Assembly (NCBI RefSeq): GCF_014334135.1
Contig: NZ_CP060497.1
Span: forward strand, 5,394,001-5,458,000
Direction of reading: 5' to 3'
Origin: Olivibacter sp. SDN3
Lineage (GTDB): Bacteria > Bacteroidota > Bacteroidia > Sphingobacteriales > Sphingobacteriaceae
Length of the DNA: 64,000 nt
Shown here: positions 9,459-18,260 of the stretch, one piece after another
Position numbering within the stretch: the first letter of the stretch is position 1
How the letters are laid out: the number at the start of each line of letters is the position of its first letter
Notes under the pieces: model-generated
The model's input: the letters and a program-made list of their open reading frames with translations, nothing else
What the model was told of the DNA's origin: nothing
Databases searched by the model: none
Position numbers and translations under genes: made by a program

Positions 9459-10508
9459 ATGAAGTTATCTCAATTTAAGTTTAATTTACCAGAATCCTTA
9501 GTTGCCCACGAGCCAGTTGAGTCCAGAGACGAAGCTCGTTTGATGGTACTAGACCGTAAAACCGGTGCTATTGAACACAAAATTTTCAAGGATGTATTGA
9601 ACTATTTTGATGAGCATGATGTGATGATCTTAAACAATACTAAAGTCTTTCCTGCTAGACTGTATGGAAACAAGGAGAAAACTGGTGCAACTATTGAGGT
9701 TTTTCTGTTAAGAGAACTTAATAAGGAACTACGTTTATGGGATGTATTAGTTGACCCCGCAAGAAAAATACGTGTGGGCAATAAGTTATATTTTGGTGAT
9801 AACGACCTTCTAGTTGCGGAAGTTGTAGACAACACAACATCAAGAGGTCGTACTATTCGTTTTCTATTCGATGGCACCGATGAAGAGTTTAGAAGAAATA
9901 TAGAGATACTTGGAGAAACACCGCTCCCAAAATATATTAAACGTAAACCGACACCGGAAGATAAATTTCGTTACCAAACGATCTTTGCAAAGAATGAAGG
10001 CGCTGTTGCTGCACCTACGGCTGGCTTACATTTTAGCCGTGAATTAATGAAACGTCTGGAGCTTAAGGGGATAGAATTTGCTGAGGTAACGCTACACGTC
10101 GGCTTAGGAACATTCCGTCAGGTTGAAGTGGAAGATTTAACAAAGCATAAAATGGATTCAGAGCAGTTCATTATTGAACAAAAGGATGCAGACATTGTGA
10201 ATAATGCTATCGCGGAGAAAAGACGAGTTTGTGCGGTAGGCACAACCAGTATGCGTTCCATTGAATCTGCGGTCTCCGCTAACAAAACACTCAAAGCTGC
10301 TAACGATTGGACTAGTAAGTTTATTTTCCCTCCTTATGATTTTAGTATAGCCAACAGCATGATAACTAATTTCCACACCCCTGAATCTACTTTACTTATG
10401 ATGATATGTGCTTTTGGTGGTTACGAAAACGTTATGAATGCATATGAAATTGCTGTGAAGGAGAAATATCGTTTTTATAGTTATGGCGATGCTATGCTAA
10501 TTATCTAA
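9459..10508 (+). CDS. queA: S-adenosylmethionine:tRNA ribosyltransferase-isomerase
   Basis: Queuosine pathway enzyme that transfers the ribosyl part of SAM to 7-aminomethyl-7-deazaguanine in tRNA, giving epoxyqueuosine. Seen: [99 protein letters not shown], and the C-terminal [12 protein letters not shown]. At 349 residues it is full length. It is followed 54 bp later by ispD on the same strand, so the two may form one transcript. Confidence 0.97.
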   Translation: MKLSQFKFNLPESLVAHEPVESRDEARLMVLDRKTGAIEHKIFKDVLNYFDEHDVMILNNTKVFPARLYGNKEKTGATIEVFLLRELNKELRLWDVLVDPARKIRVGNKLYFGDNDLLVAEVVDNTTSRGRTIRFLFDGTDEEFRRNIEILGETPLPKYIKRKPTPEDKFRYQTIFAKNEGAVAAPTAGLHFSRELMKRLELKGIEFAEVTLHVGLGTFRQVEVEDLTKHKMDSEQFIIEQKDADIVNNAIAEKRRVCAVGTTSMRSIESAVSANKTLKAANDWTSKFIFPPYDFSIANSMITNFHTPESTLLMMICAFGGYENVMNAYEIAVKEKYRFYSYGDAMLII

Positions 10509-10562
10509 TTTTATTATTTCCGGAGGGGTAGATATTTCTACCCTTGCCTTTATCAAAAGCAC

Positions 10563-11273
10563 ATGCTTAACAACAACTTTGTCATAATTGTTGGAGGAGG
10601 TTCTGGTACTCGTATGCAAAGTACAACGCCTAAACAGTTTTTGGACCTGTGCGGGCAGCCGATACTCATGCATACAATACAAGCGTTCGCTACCTGCCAG
10701 TCGAAGCCGATCGTTGTCGTCGCCTTAAACCACTCGTTCAAAGCTCAATGGCTTGAGTTGTGTAATCAGCATCTTTTCGATACATCTCATATCGTTGTTA
10801 ACGCCGGACAAACCCGCTTCCATTCCGTATTAAATGCGTTAACATATATCAAAGAAAATTTTCTTAATCTCGACCACACCTATATTGCAGTACATGATGG
10901 AGTCAGGCCATTAATTGATCAGGCAATAATAGACAGTGGATATAGAGAAGTGATTACACATCAAGCACTTGCTACCGCAATAACAAGCAAGGATTCTGTT
11001 AGGATAAGACAAAAGGACACCTACAAATCTGTCGATAGAGATAATGTATTTTTAATACAAACTCCGCAATTTTTCAGCGCTAATATCATAATTAATGCAT
11101 ACCGGCAACCATACAACAAGTTATTTACGGACGACGCTTCTGTAGTTGAGAAAGCCGGATATCCCATTCAATTAATTAATGGCGATACCCGGAACATAAA
11201 GATTACTTTTGCACAGGATTTAATCTTTGCCGAAGCATTGATAAAATCGTCCAATTTTAAACTAAAACGCTAG
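10563..11273 (+). CDS. ispD: 2-C-methyl-D-erythritol 4-phosphate cytidylyltransferase
   Basis: Third step of the non-mevalonate isoprenoid pathway: CTP + MEP gives CDP-ME. Seen: the nucleotide-binding N-terminus VIIVGGGSGTRM with PKQFLDLCGQPIL (the conserved Lys of the PKQ motif), AVHDGVRPLI in place of the usual HDAARP, IQTPQFF, and the C-terminal NIKITFAQDLIFAEALI carrying the second catalytic Lys. It shows that the organism uses the MEP route. It starts at the ATG at 10563. The stop codon overlaps the end of the convergent DUF5670 gene by 4 bp. Confidence 0.95.
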   Translation: MLNNNFVIIVGGGSGTRMQSTTPKQFLDLCGQPILMHTIQAFATCQSKPIVVVALNHSFKAQWLELCNQHLFDTSHIVVNAGQTRFHSVLNALTYIKENFLNLDHTYIAVHDGVRPLIDQAIIDSGYREVITHQALATAITSKDSVRIRQKDTYKSVDRDNVFLIQTPQFFSANIIINAYRQPYNKLFTDDASVVEKAGYPIQLINGDTRNIKITFAQDLIFAEALIKSSNFKLKR

Positions 11274-11422
11274 GCTGCTCCTCTTATAATCCTAAGCAAC
11301 ACCGCAATCACTGCAATCACTAATAATGCGTGTATTATCCCCCCTTGTACATAACCTCCAAAGAAGCTGATAGCCCAGATAATCACTAAGACAACCGCTA
11401 TTAAATACAATAAATTCCCCAT
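11270..11422 (-). CDS. lmo0937/DUF5670 family small membrane protein
   Basis: 50-residue ORF (MGNLLYLIAVVLVIIWAISF start, RIIRGAA end) that I translated from the ATG at 11422. It has two hydrophobic segments separated by a Gly-rich turn (FFGGYVQGGIIH), the pattern of the DUF5670 (lmo0937) family of about 50-residue membrane proteins common in Bacteroidota. The function is unknown; relatives are often linked to envelope stress. It runs convergent with ispD and shares the last four bases of both stop regions (11270-11273). Confidence 0.85.
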   Translation of the reverse strand: MGNLLYLIAVVLVIIWAISFFGGYVQGGIIHALLVIAVIAVLLRIIRGAA

Positions 11423-11555
11423 AATAGTAATAATTAGTTTTTTAAATACGTTTTTATAACAAGATTATAACATATAATCTGTCTACCAGTATTATAAAGA
11501 GATTTATAGGTGTTTTGTTTTAAAAATTGTGTATCTATTGCAAAATACCTCGGGC

Positions 11556-11584
11556 ATAAAAAAGGTGGTATAAGCTATACCACC
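11556..11584 (-). terminator. Intrinsic terminator of fructose-bisphosphate aldolase
   Basis: GGTGGTATA (11564-11572) and TATACCACC (11576-11584) form a 9-bp stem with a 3-nt loop. On the minus strand the stem is followed by a T-run (complement of 11556-11563). It lies 30 bp past the aldolase stop codon. Confidence 0.88.
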
Positions 11585-11614
11585 CACATATTATCTTTGA
11601 AATAACAGATATTA

Positions 11615-12694
11615 CTAAAATTTACTATTTGCATCGATACAATTCAACTCCTCAAATGCTTGAGTTAAACGCTTCACGAAACTTTCCTCTCCCTTCCTCA
11701 ACCAAACACGTGGATCATAGTATTTTTTGTTTGGTGAATCTTCTCCTTGAGGATTACCTATCTGACTTTGTAAATAGCCTTCGTTCGCTTGATAATAATC
11801 TTTAATACCTTCCCAGAACGCCCATTGCATATCAGTATCAATATTCATCTTTATAGCACCATAGGAAATAGCTTCTTCAATTTCTTGTGGAGAAGACCCA
11901 GAACCACCGTGAAAAACAAAGTTAACAGGTTTTTCAGCGTCTAAATTAAACTTATCGCGAATATAGTCTTGTGAATTTTTCAGAATAATAGGTTGTAGTT
12001 TAACGTTGCCTGGCTTATATACTCCATGAACATTACCAAATGCAGCGGCGACCGTAAATTTATCACTCACCTTACTAAGTTCTTCATATGCATAGCCTAC
12101 TTCTTCGGGTTGCGTATAAAGCTTGGAACTATCTACGTCCGTGTTATCAACACCATCTTCCTCACCACCTGTTACACCTAACTCGATTTCCACAGTCATA
12201 CCAAGTGGTTTCATGCGTGCTAAGTACTTCTTGGATATTTCTATATTCTCTTCAATGGGTTCCTCAGACAAGTCTAACATATGTGAAGAAAATAATGGTT
12301 TACCATATTGGGCAAAGAATTTTTCGCCATGATCAAGCAACCCATCAATCCACGGTAATAACTTTTTAGCAGCATGGTCTGTATGTAAAAGAACTGCCAC
12401 ACCGTAATGTTCAGCTAATAGATGTACGTGGTGTGCGGCCGAAACCGCTCCCAAAACACAGGCTTGTAACTTATCATTATCCAATGTTTTTCCTGCATAA
12501 AATTGTGCTCCTCCATTAGATAATTGTATAATCACAGGTGAATTAACAGCTTTTGCCGTTTCCATTACTGCATTAATGGAGTTAGTTCCAATTACGTTTA
12601 CTGCTGGAAGTGCAAATTTATGTTCTTTTGCTATCTCAAACAATTCTTGTACAGCATCTCCATGCACAACACCTTTATAACCTTTTAAACTCAT
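11615..12694 (-). CDS. fbaA: Class II fructose-bisphosphate aldolase
   Basis: Zinc-dependent aldolase of glycolysis and gluconeogenesis, cleaving fructose 1,6-bisphosphate to DHAP and glyceraldehyde 3-phosphate. Seen: ALPAVNVIGTNSINAV, the catalytic Asp and zinc His in VLLHTDHAAKKLLPW, HMLDLSEEPIEENI, MTVEIELGVTGGEEDGVD, AAFGNVHGVYKPGNVKL with a second zinc His, and the phosphate-binding NFVFHGGSGSS and GAIKMNIDTDMQ. At 359 residues it belongs to the FbaA (E. coli-like) type. It is monocistronic, with its own terminator and a hairpin in the leader. Confidence 0.97.
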   Translation of the reverse strand: MSLKGYKGVVHGDAVQELFEIAKEHKFALPAVNVIGTNSINAVMETAKAVNSPVIIQLSNGGAQFYAGKTLDNDKLQACVLGAVSAAHHVHLLAEHYGVAVLLHTDHAAKKLLPWIDGLLDHGEKFFAQYGKPLFSSHMLDLSEEPIEENIEISKKYLARMKPLGMTVEIELGVTGGEEDGVDNTDVDSSKLYTQPEEVGYAYEELSKVSDKFTVAAAFGNVHGVYKPGNVKLQPIILKNSQDYIRDKFNLDAEKPVNFVFHGGSGSSPQEIEEAISYGAIKMNIDTDMQWAFWEGIKDYYQANEGYLQSQIGNPQGEDSPNKKYYDPRVWLRKGEESFVKRLTQAFEELNCIDANSKF

Positions 12695-12723
12695 TTGTAA
12701 TATGTTATTAATTTTTTGATCTC

Positions 12724-12760
12724 CGAAAGTAGGTATTTTATTTAAAATACGCGACTTTCG
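12724..12760 (-). promoter_or_regulatory. Long inverted repeat in the aldolase leader
   Basis: CGAAAGT (12724-12730) pairs with ACTTTCG (12754-12760), and GTATTTT (12733-12739) pairs with AAAATAC (12744-12750). Together these give a 14-bp interrupted stem with a 4-nt loop, 30 bp upstream of the fbaA start. It could be a leader hairpin or an operator. No T-run follows in the fbaA direction, so it is not an obvious attenuator. Confidence 0.5.
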
Positions 12761-12912
12761 AATGCAAATTTTTCATTCTCTATGGCTGTTAGTACTTAAA
12801 GCCGTATGCACTTTCTATCTTTCGTTAACAAAAATACAAATGAAGATCAAATCTAAAAACAACTGTATTTTTCCTTTTTTTTCGTTTCTTTGTAAACAAA
12901 TACATTTTTTGA

Positions 12913-13755
12913 ATGGCTTGGTTTAAACGAGATCGCGCCGGAATTAATACGGCTACAGAAAACAAAAAAGAAGCTCCAGATGGTTTATGGAATAAATGCC
13001 CGTCATGTAAGAAGCCCCTTTTAAAATCAGAACAAATTGAGAACAGATATGTGTGTCAATATTGCGGCTATCATTTGAGAATTGGCTCCACCGAATATTT
13101 TTCAGTTCTTTTTGACGACAATCAATTCACCGAATTATTCATTGATCTCCGGTCTGGAGATCCCCTAAACTTTGAAGACACCAAAAAATATACTGAGCGT
13201 CTCGCCGAGAGCTATGCCAAAACGGGGTTAAACGATGCCATTCGTTGTGGTCATGGAAAAATAGAGGGACAAGGAATAGTTATTGCATGTATGGATTTCA
13301 CATTTATTGGCGGTTCCATGGGGTCTGTAGTAGGTGAAAAAATTGCTCGTTCCATTGATTATTGCATAAAACACAAGCTACCCTTCCTGCTCATTTCAAA
13401 ATCAGGTGGTGCAAGAATGATGGAAGCTGCATTCTCTTTGATGCAAATGGCCAAAACATCTGCCAAATTAGCACTCTTAAGCCAGGCAAAACTTCCTTAC
13501 ATTTCTTTATTAACCGACCCAACTACCGGAGGTGTTACGGCTTCATACGCCATGTTGGGTGATATTAATATCGCCGAACCGGGCGCTTTAATTGGCTTCG
13601 CTGGCCCTAGAGTCATTAAAGAAACCATCAAAAAGGATCTTCCTAAAGGATTTCAAACTGCTGAGTTTGTTCTCGAACACGGATTTTTAGATTTTATTGT
13701 GGATAGAAGGGCTATGAAACATAAAATAGCCACATTCCTTAAGATGCTTAATTAA
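12913..13755 (+). CDS. accD: Acetyl-CoA carboxylase carboxyltransferase subunit beta
   Basis: Beta subunit of the carboxyltransferase that moves CO2 from biotin to acetyl-CoA in fatty acid synthesis. The N-terminal four-Cys zinc ribbon is visible (CPSCKKPLL near residue 28, [10 protein letters not shown] near 47). The crotonase-fold core has [45 protein letters not shown] and [10 protein letters not shown]. The 280-residue length is normal. The alpha subunit is not nearby. It starts at the ATG at 12913 and is followed by a clear terminator. Confidence 0.96.
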   Translation: MAWFKRDRAGINTATENKKEAPDGLWNKCPSCKKPLLKSEQIENRYVCQYCGYHLRIGSTEYFSVLFDDNQFTELFIDLRSGDPLNFEDTKKYTERLAESYAKTGLNDAIRCGHGKIEGQGIVIACMDFTFIGGSMGSVVGEKIARSIDYCIKHKLPFLLISKSGGARMMEAAFSLMQMAKTSAKLALLSQAKLPYISLLTDPTTGGVTASYAMLGDINIAEPGALIGFAGPRVIKETIKKDLPKGFQTAEFVLEHGFLDFIVDRRAMKHKIATFLKMLN

Positions 13756-13770
13756 GCAAAAGAAAGGAAA

Positions 13771-13808
13771 AAGCCCATATCGATCGAAAATCAATATGGG
13801 CTTTTGTT
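13771..13808 (+). terminator. Terminator of accD
   Basis: AAGCCCATAT (13771-13780) and ATATGGGCTT (13794-13803) form a perfect 10-bp stem with a 13-nt loop, followed by TTGTTTT. It also faces the small convergent gene at 13829. Confidence 0.88.
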
Positions 13809-13828
13809 TTAAAGAGAAAATCAAACCA

Positions 13829-14002
13829 TCAGGTCTTATCTTCTGCAGGGTTATCATCCGTAAATTTTGGCGATTCATGCTTTCTACCATGAGACCGCTC
13901 GGTGAAACTCTTTCCACTGTTCGTTTCTATAATCTTTTTCTTTCCTGTTTTTTCAACAATAACCTGCTTGTCCGTTTTTCTATCTTTCAGTTCTTCCGTC
14001 AT
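13829..14002 (-). CDS. Small, highly charged protein, 57 residues
   Basis: Starts MTEELKDRKTDKQV at the ATG at 14002, with a textbook GGAGG five bases upstream. This is notable where SD sites are rare; a TTG four codons upstream would lie inside that SD. The protein is almost all charged or polar (KKKIIETNSGKSF, DNPAEDKT), has no hydrophobic core and no cysteine, and is probably disordered. It lies between accD and the cysteine desulfurase, convergent with accD. I do not recognise a family. The good RBS and clean terminator argue that it is real. Confidence 0.55.
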   Translation of the reverse strand: MTEELKDRKTDKQVIVEKTGKKKIIETNSGKSFTERSHGRKHESPKFTDDNPAEDKT

Positions 14003-14095
14003 ACAAACCTCCAATTACACTGTAAAAAATTAGTTATTAATAATAGAACAACGATCTGCATGGATTGTTTGTCGGGGTTCAATTGTATTATATAG

Positions 14096-15232
14096 CTAGA
14101 CTTTTTGCAAACACAATTCTTTGACCTTCGATACGACAAAATCAATCTCTTCCTTTTTGTTGTATTTACTGAAGGAAAACCTTATAGAAGGTCTATCAAC
14201 TTCAACGCCTATCGAACTAAGTACATGAGAGCCAATGTTAGAACCGGAACTACATGCGCTACCCCCAGAGGCAGAAATACCAGCAATATCTAGGTTAAAC
14301 AATAACATATCAGCCATGTCCATGGCTGGAAATGAAACATTTAAAACCGTATATAAACTTTTAGCTGCATCTAACTCACCATTAAATCGAACATCCGGAA
14401 TATGTTGTGAAAGCTGCTCAATCATATAATCCTTCAAACCTTGGATATAACTACGATGCTCTTCCATCTGTTCATAAGCAATCTCAAGCGCTTTTGCCAA
14501 TCCAACAATACCATATACATTCTCTGTCCCCCCCCTCATGTTTCTTTCCTGTGCTCCTCCATATATAAAAGGTTTTATTTTCACATTATGATTAACATAC
14601 ATGAAACCAGCACCTTTCGGACCGTGAAATTTATGAGCGGCTCCTGCTAGAAAACTTAAATTCAACTTACTGAGGTCATGCGCAAAATGCCCTACCGTTT
14701 GTACAGTATCTGAGTGGAACAATGCATTGTATGCATTGCAAATTTCGGCTACTTTATAGATGTCAGTGATTGTACCCAGCTCATTATTCGCATGCATTAA
14801 TGAAACAAAAGCACGTGTGTTGTTTTTTAATAGCTGCTCTAATTGATTTAAATCAACATGCCCCTTATCATCAACGTTTAACAAATGTAACACGATGGTA
14901 CCTTCTCTTTCCAACTCCTGTAGTGTATGAAGTACGGCATGATGCTCAAGTGGAGAGCTGATTGCCTGCGTGATATTGTTATCGGCGATTCCTCTTCTAA
15001 TGGCCGTATTATCGGCCTCCGTTCCTCCTGAAGTAAAGAATATTTCAGACGGAGAAACTTTCAATAAATTAGCCACTTTCTTACGGGCCTTTTCTATAAT
15101 TGTCCGTACTTGTCTGCCGTCTGCATGAATGGAAGACGGATTTCCATAATTTTCCTGCATTACAACAAGCATTTCCTTTAATACCTCTTGGTCTATTGCT
15201 GTTGTCGCTGCATTATCTAAATAAATACGCAT
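14096..15232 (-). CDS. Cysteine desulfurase of the IscS/NifS type
   Basis: PLP enzyme releasing sulfur from cysteine for thio-modification or Fe-S assembly. The ATG at 15232 (MRIYLDNAATT) is preferred to a TTG five codons upstream. Seen: YGNPSSIHADGR, FTSGGTEADNTAI, LMHANNELGTI, FHSDTVQTVGH, the PLP lysine in AGAAHKFHGPKGAGFMY, GGTENVYGIVGL, and the active-site Cys loop SGGSACSSGSNIGSHVL of class I (NifS/IscS) enzymes. It stands alone, apart from the suf operon at 29-35 kb, which has its own class II desulfurase. This suggests a tRNA-thiolation or accessory role. Confidence 0.92.
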   Translation of the reverse strand: MRIYLDNAATTAIDQEVLKEMLVVMQENYGNPSSIHADGRQVRTIIEKARKKVANLLKVSPSEIFFTSGGTEADNTAIRRGIADNNITQAISSPLEHHAVLHTLQELEREGTIVLHLLNVDDKGHVDLNQLEQLLKNNTRAFVSLMHANNELGTITDIYKVAEICNAYNALFHSDTVQTVGHFAHDLSKLNLSFLAGAAHKFHGPKGAGFMYVNHNVKIKPFIYGGAQERNMRGGTENVYGIVGLAKALEIAYEQMEEHRSYIQGLKDYMIEQLSQHIPDVRFNGELDAAKSLYTVLNVSFPAMDMADMLLFNLDIAGISASGGSACSSGSNIGSHVLSSIGVEVDRPSIRFSFSKYNKKEEIDFVVSKVKELCLQKV

Positions 15233-15330
15233 GCGCAAAATTAACAAGTAATACTTTAAAAAGAATTTTTATGTTATTTTTTTACATTAAATTAATTCCG
15301 TAAAGCACATGTAATTAGTAGATTACCCAA

Positions 15331-16719
15331 TTATTTTTTCGATACCACAAACTGTATCTCTGCCATAATCCTTTCAGCTAAGGCGTTGGCCTCTACTTGA
15401 GTAGGAGCCTCCGCATAGATCCTAATAATAGGTTCTGTATTTGATTTTCGTAAATGTACCCATTCATTTTCAAAATCTATCTTCAGACCATCAAGTGTAC
15501 TATGTGGCGTATCCTTGTATTTATCCCTCATTGTTGTCAACAAATTATCAATGTCTAAATCGGGTGTAAGCACAATTTTATTTTTAGACATAAAATATGC
15601 AGGATATTCATTTCTTAATACTGAAATTTTCTTTTTACTTTTAGCTAAGTGCGTTAGAAAAATGGCGATTCCCGCCAGTGCATCTCTTCCATAGTGTGTA
15701 GCAGGATAAATAACTCCACCATTTCCTTCTCCACCAATCACAGCATCAACCTCCTTCATTTTAGTAACTACATTCACTTCACCTACTGCCGCCGCATGAT
15801 ATACGCCTCCATGCTTCTCTGTAACGTCTTTTAACGCTCTAGTTGATGATAGATTAGAGACAGTATTTCCTTTTTTATTTTGTAAAATATAATCTGCTAC
15901 AGCAACCAAGGTGTACTCTTCACCGAACATCTCCCCATTTTCCATTACGAAACATAGCCTGTCAACGTCAGGATCTACTGCTATTCCAAAATCAGCCTTC
16001 TCGCGAACAACTAATGCAGATAAATCTGTTAGATTAGCAGGTAGCGGCTCGGGGTTATGAGGAAAATATCCATTTGGATCACAATATAGCTCGTAAATGG
16101 TTTTTACACCAAGTGCTTTCAATAATGCCGGGACAAAAATACCGCCCGAAGAGTTGACCGCATCTACTGCAACAGAAAAATTTGCTCCCGCTATAGCTTG
16201 CTGATCGACTAGCTCTAATGTTAATATTTCTTCTATATGCTTTTGAAGATAACTTTCGTCGTGCGTAAGCGTCCCTAACTCATTTACATTGGCAAAATCG
16301 AAATCAAGGTGCTCAGCCATTGCCAATACCTGCTTTCCTTCTTCGTCATTAATAAATTCACCATTTTTGTTCAATAATTTAAGCGCATTCCATTCCGTTG
16401 GATTATGACTGGCTGTCAGAATAATTCCTCCTGCTGCCCGTTCTTTAGGAACAGCTATTTCTACGGTGGGTGTTGTAGATAAACCTAGATCAACAACATC
16501 AATACCAATACTCTGCAAGGTTCCAATTACAATATTGTTAACCATTTGGCCAGAAATTCGCGCATCTCTTCCAACTACCATTTTTTTATTGTTCTCTATA
16601 CCTGTAATGAATTTCCCGAATGCCGCAGTAAATTTCACGATATCCACCGGTGTAAGTCCATTGCCAGGACGCCCTCCAATTATTCCTCTAATACCTGAAA
16701 TAGATTTAATTAATGTCAT
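15331..16719 (-). CDS. glmM: Phosphoglucosamine mutase / phosphohexomutase
   Basis: Alpha-D-phosphohexomutase family enzyme, most likely interconverting glucosamine 6- and 1-phosphate for cell-wall and LPS precursors. Seen: the N-terminal SISGIRGIIGGRPG, the phosphoserine loop ILTASHNP (Ser104), the metal loop AVDPDVDRLCFV, the sugar loop GGEGNGGVIYP, and the phosphate-binding RKSNTEPIIRIYAEA at the C-terminus. At 462 residues it is the usual Bacteroidota length. A phosphomannomutase activity cannot be excluded from sequence. Confidence 0.88.
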   Translation of the reverse strand: MTLIKSISGIRGIIGGRPGNGLTPVDIVKFTAAFGKFITGIENNKKMVVGRDARISGQMVNNIVIGTLQSIGIDVVDLGLSTTPTVEIAVPKERAAGGIILTASHNPTEWNALKLLNKNGEFINDEEGKQVLAMAEHLDFDFANVNELGTLTHDESYLQKHIEEILTLELVDQQAIAGANFSVAVDAVNSSGGIFVPALLKALGVKTIYELYCDPNGYFPHNPEPLPANLTDLSALVVREKADFGIAVDPDVDRLCFVMENGEMFGEEYTLVAVADYILQNKKGNTVSNLSSTRALKDVTEKHGGVYHAAAVGEVNVVTKMKEVDAVIGGEGNGGVIYPATHYGRDALAGIAIFLTHLAKSKKKISVLRNEYPAYFMSKNKIVLTPDLDIDNLLTTMRDKYKDTPHSTLDGLKIDFENEWVHLRKSNTEPIIRIYAEAPTQVEANALAERIMAEIQFVVSKK

Positions 16720-16916
16720 TTGCTTTATGCTATTAAATAAAAAGAAGTCGTAAAAATAACATTATTCATCAGAATAACCTTTCTTTTTTGTGAAATGCTT
16801 TGCATCAACTTTTGGTAACCATAGAAAATAACTTTCAGAGAAGTAATGAAATTTTCACATCCTGTTTTTTCATTTCATTTATTGTTTAAATGCCGTAAAA
16901 ACTTACCCTAAAAGCG

Positions 16917-16924
16917 TATATTTG
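16917..16924 (+). promoter_or_regulatory. Candidate -7 box of the methyltransferase-PAP2-ZIP operon
   Basis: TATATTTG is an exact TAnnTTTG match, 21 bp before the ATG at 16946. No TTTG lies at the -33 spacing. Transcription would start about 15 nt upstream of the start codon. Confidence 0.4.
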
Positions 16925-16945
16925 CAACCCTATTGAATTTAGAAA

Positions 16946-17683
16946 ATGGCAGAAGAGTGGTTTGAACGATGGTTTAACACACCATATTATCATACATTGT
17001 ATAAGCAACATAACAGCAATGAAGCAGCCCACCTTTTAGCATCTTTAAGCGCTCATCTAAACCTCAGGAAACAAGCGAGAGTATTGGATGTAGCTTGTGG
17101 TAAAGGTAGGCATTCCATTATCTTGAATAAGAAAGGGTTTGACGTTACAGGTATAGATATCTCACCTGCAAATATTACTCATGCGAAACAATATGAAAAT
17201 GAGAAGTTGCATTTCCATAGGCATGATATGCGAAAATTATTGTATACGAACTATTTTGATGTAGCATTTAACCTTTTTACAAGTTTCGGCTATTTCAACA
17301 CAAAAAGAGAACATATCAAAACACTTCAAAATCTTAACAAAAGTTTACACGCGAATGGGCTTTTTGTAATTGATTATTTTAATACCTTTAAAGTATTAAA
17401 AACAATGCATAAATCTGAAACTAAAACTATAGGTGGAATAACATTCCATATTAAAAAGGAATTTATCGACAAAAAAATTGTAAAACTTATATCGTTCGAT
17501 GTAAATGGTAGGCAACAGTGTTACATGGAAAAGGTATCCGCATTTATGGTAGAGGATTTTCAGGAACTTTTTTCCAAAAGTCACTTTAGGATAATAGATA
17601 TTTTTGGCGACTATGCGTTAAGTCCATACTGCCAAAACAAGGCTGACCGATTATTAATTATATGTAAGAAAACCGTATGTTAA
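16946..17683 (+). CDS. Class I SAM-dependent methyltransferase
   Basis: Rossmann-fold methyltransferase, 245 residues. The SAM motif I is RVLDVACGKGRHSIIL, followed by the acidic strand GFDVTGIDISPANI, FDVAFNLFTSFGYF (post I/II) and NGLFVIDYFN. It opens with WFERWFNTPYYHTLY, a form seen in many Bacteroidota class I methyltransferases of unknown substrate. It starts a tight operon: its stop overlaps the PAP2 start by 7 bp. The substrate cannot be inferred; the neighbours suggest something linked to lipids or the envelope. Confidence 0.88.
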   Translation: MAEEWFERWFNTPYYHTLYKQHNSNEAAHLLASLSAHLNLRKQARVLDVACGKGRHSIILNKKGFDVTGIDISPANITHAKQYENEKLHFHRHDMRKLLYTNYFDVAFNLFTSFGYFNTKREHIKTLQNLNKSLHANGLFVIDYFNTFKVLKTMHKSETKTIGGITFHIKKEFIDKKIVKLISFDVNGRQQCYMEKVSAFMVEDFQELFSKSHFRIIDIFGDYALSPYCQNKADRLLIICKKTVC

Positions 17684-18249
17684 CATCGATATTACAATTT
17701 GACACTGATTTGTTTTTAATGATCAATCAAGATATGACTAATGTTGTATTTGATTGGCTCATGCCTCAGCTAAGAAACCCGTATACATGGGCTCCTCTTT
17801 ATCTTTTTATTCTTATTTTCTCTATTAAAACTTATAAGCGCAGAGGGGTGATCATGATGCTTTTCTTGGTTTTAAGTTTCGGTGTCGCTGATTTTGTTTC
17901 TGCTTCCGTCATTAAGCCCAATTTAAAACGAGTGCGGCCCTGTAACGAAATAACCCTGCAAGGAGAAACCATTAGCCGGATAAGATGTGGGAGTGGTTTC
18001 AGTTTTCCATCCTCCCACGCAAGCAATCATTTTGCTATGGCAATCTTTTTGATCATGATGTTTAAAAACAGATGGCATTCCATCCTCTGGATTGGGTTGT
18101 TATGGGCTTTTTCCATAAGTTTTGCACAGATATACGTAGGCGTGCACTATCCATTGGATGTGCTCGGTGGAGCGCTGCTAGGTGCATTAATAGGATATGC
18201 TATGGCTAGCATATTTTGGCGAGTTCAACCTGATCAAAAAAACACTTGA
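17677..18249 (+). CDS. PAP2 family membrane phosphatase
   Basis: Integral-membrane lipid phosphatase (PAP2 superfamily), which dephosphorylates phosphatidic acid or undecaprenyl pyrophosphate-like lipids. Four or five hydrophobic helices are evident. Active-site motifs: Lys80-x6-Arg87-Pro88, PSSH at 111-114 with His114, and VGVHYPLD with His157 and Asp161. The third motif usually reads S-R-x5-H-x3-D; the Arg position is Gln151 here (FAQIYVGVHYP). Overlaps with both neighbours point to translational coupling. Confidence 0.88.
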   Translation: MLTSILQFDTDLFLMINQDMTNVVFDWLMPQLRNPYTWAPLYLFILIFSIKTYKRRGVIMMLFLVLSFGVADFVSASVIKPNLKRVRPCNEITLQGETISRIRCGSGFSFPSSHASNHFAMAIFLIMMFKNRWHSILWIGLLWAFSISFAQIYVGVHYPLDVLGGALLGALIGYAMASIFWRVQPDQKNT

Positions 18250-18260
18250 TTTCTTTAGAG

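Noticed and set aside
14003-14095. Sequence GGGGTTCAATTG reminiscent of a tRNA T-arm
   Set aside because: No acceptor stem, anticodon arm or D-arm can be built around it, and the gap is only 93 bp.
15236-15243. TAATTTTG box (minus strand) just before the cysteine desulfurase start
   Set aside because: It lies only 3 bp from the ATG and has no -33 partner; transcription would begin inside the gene.
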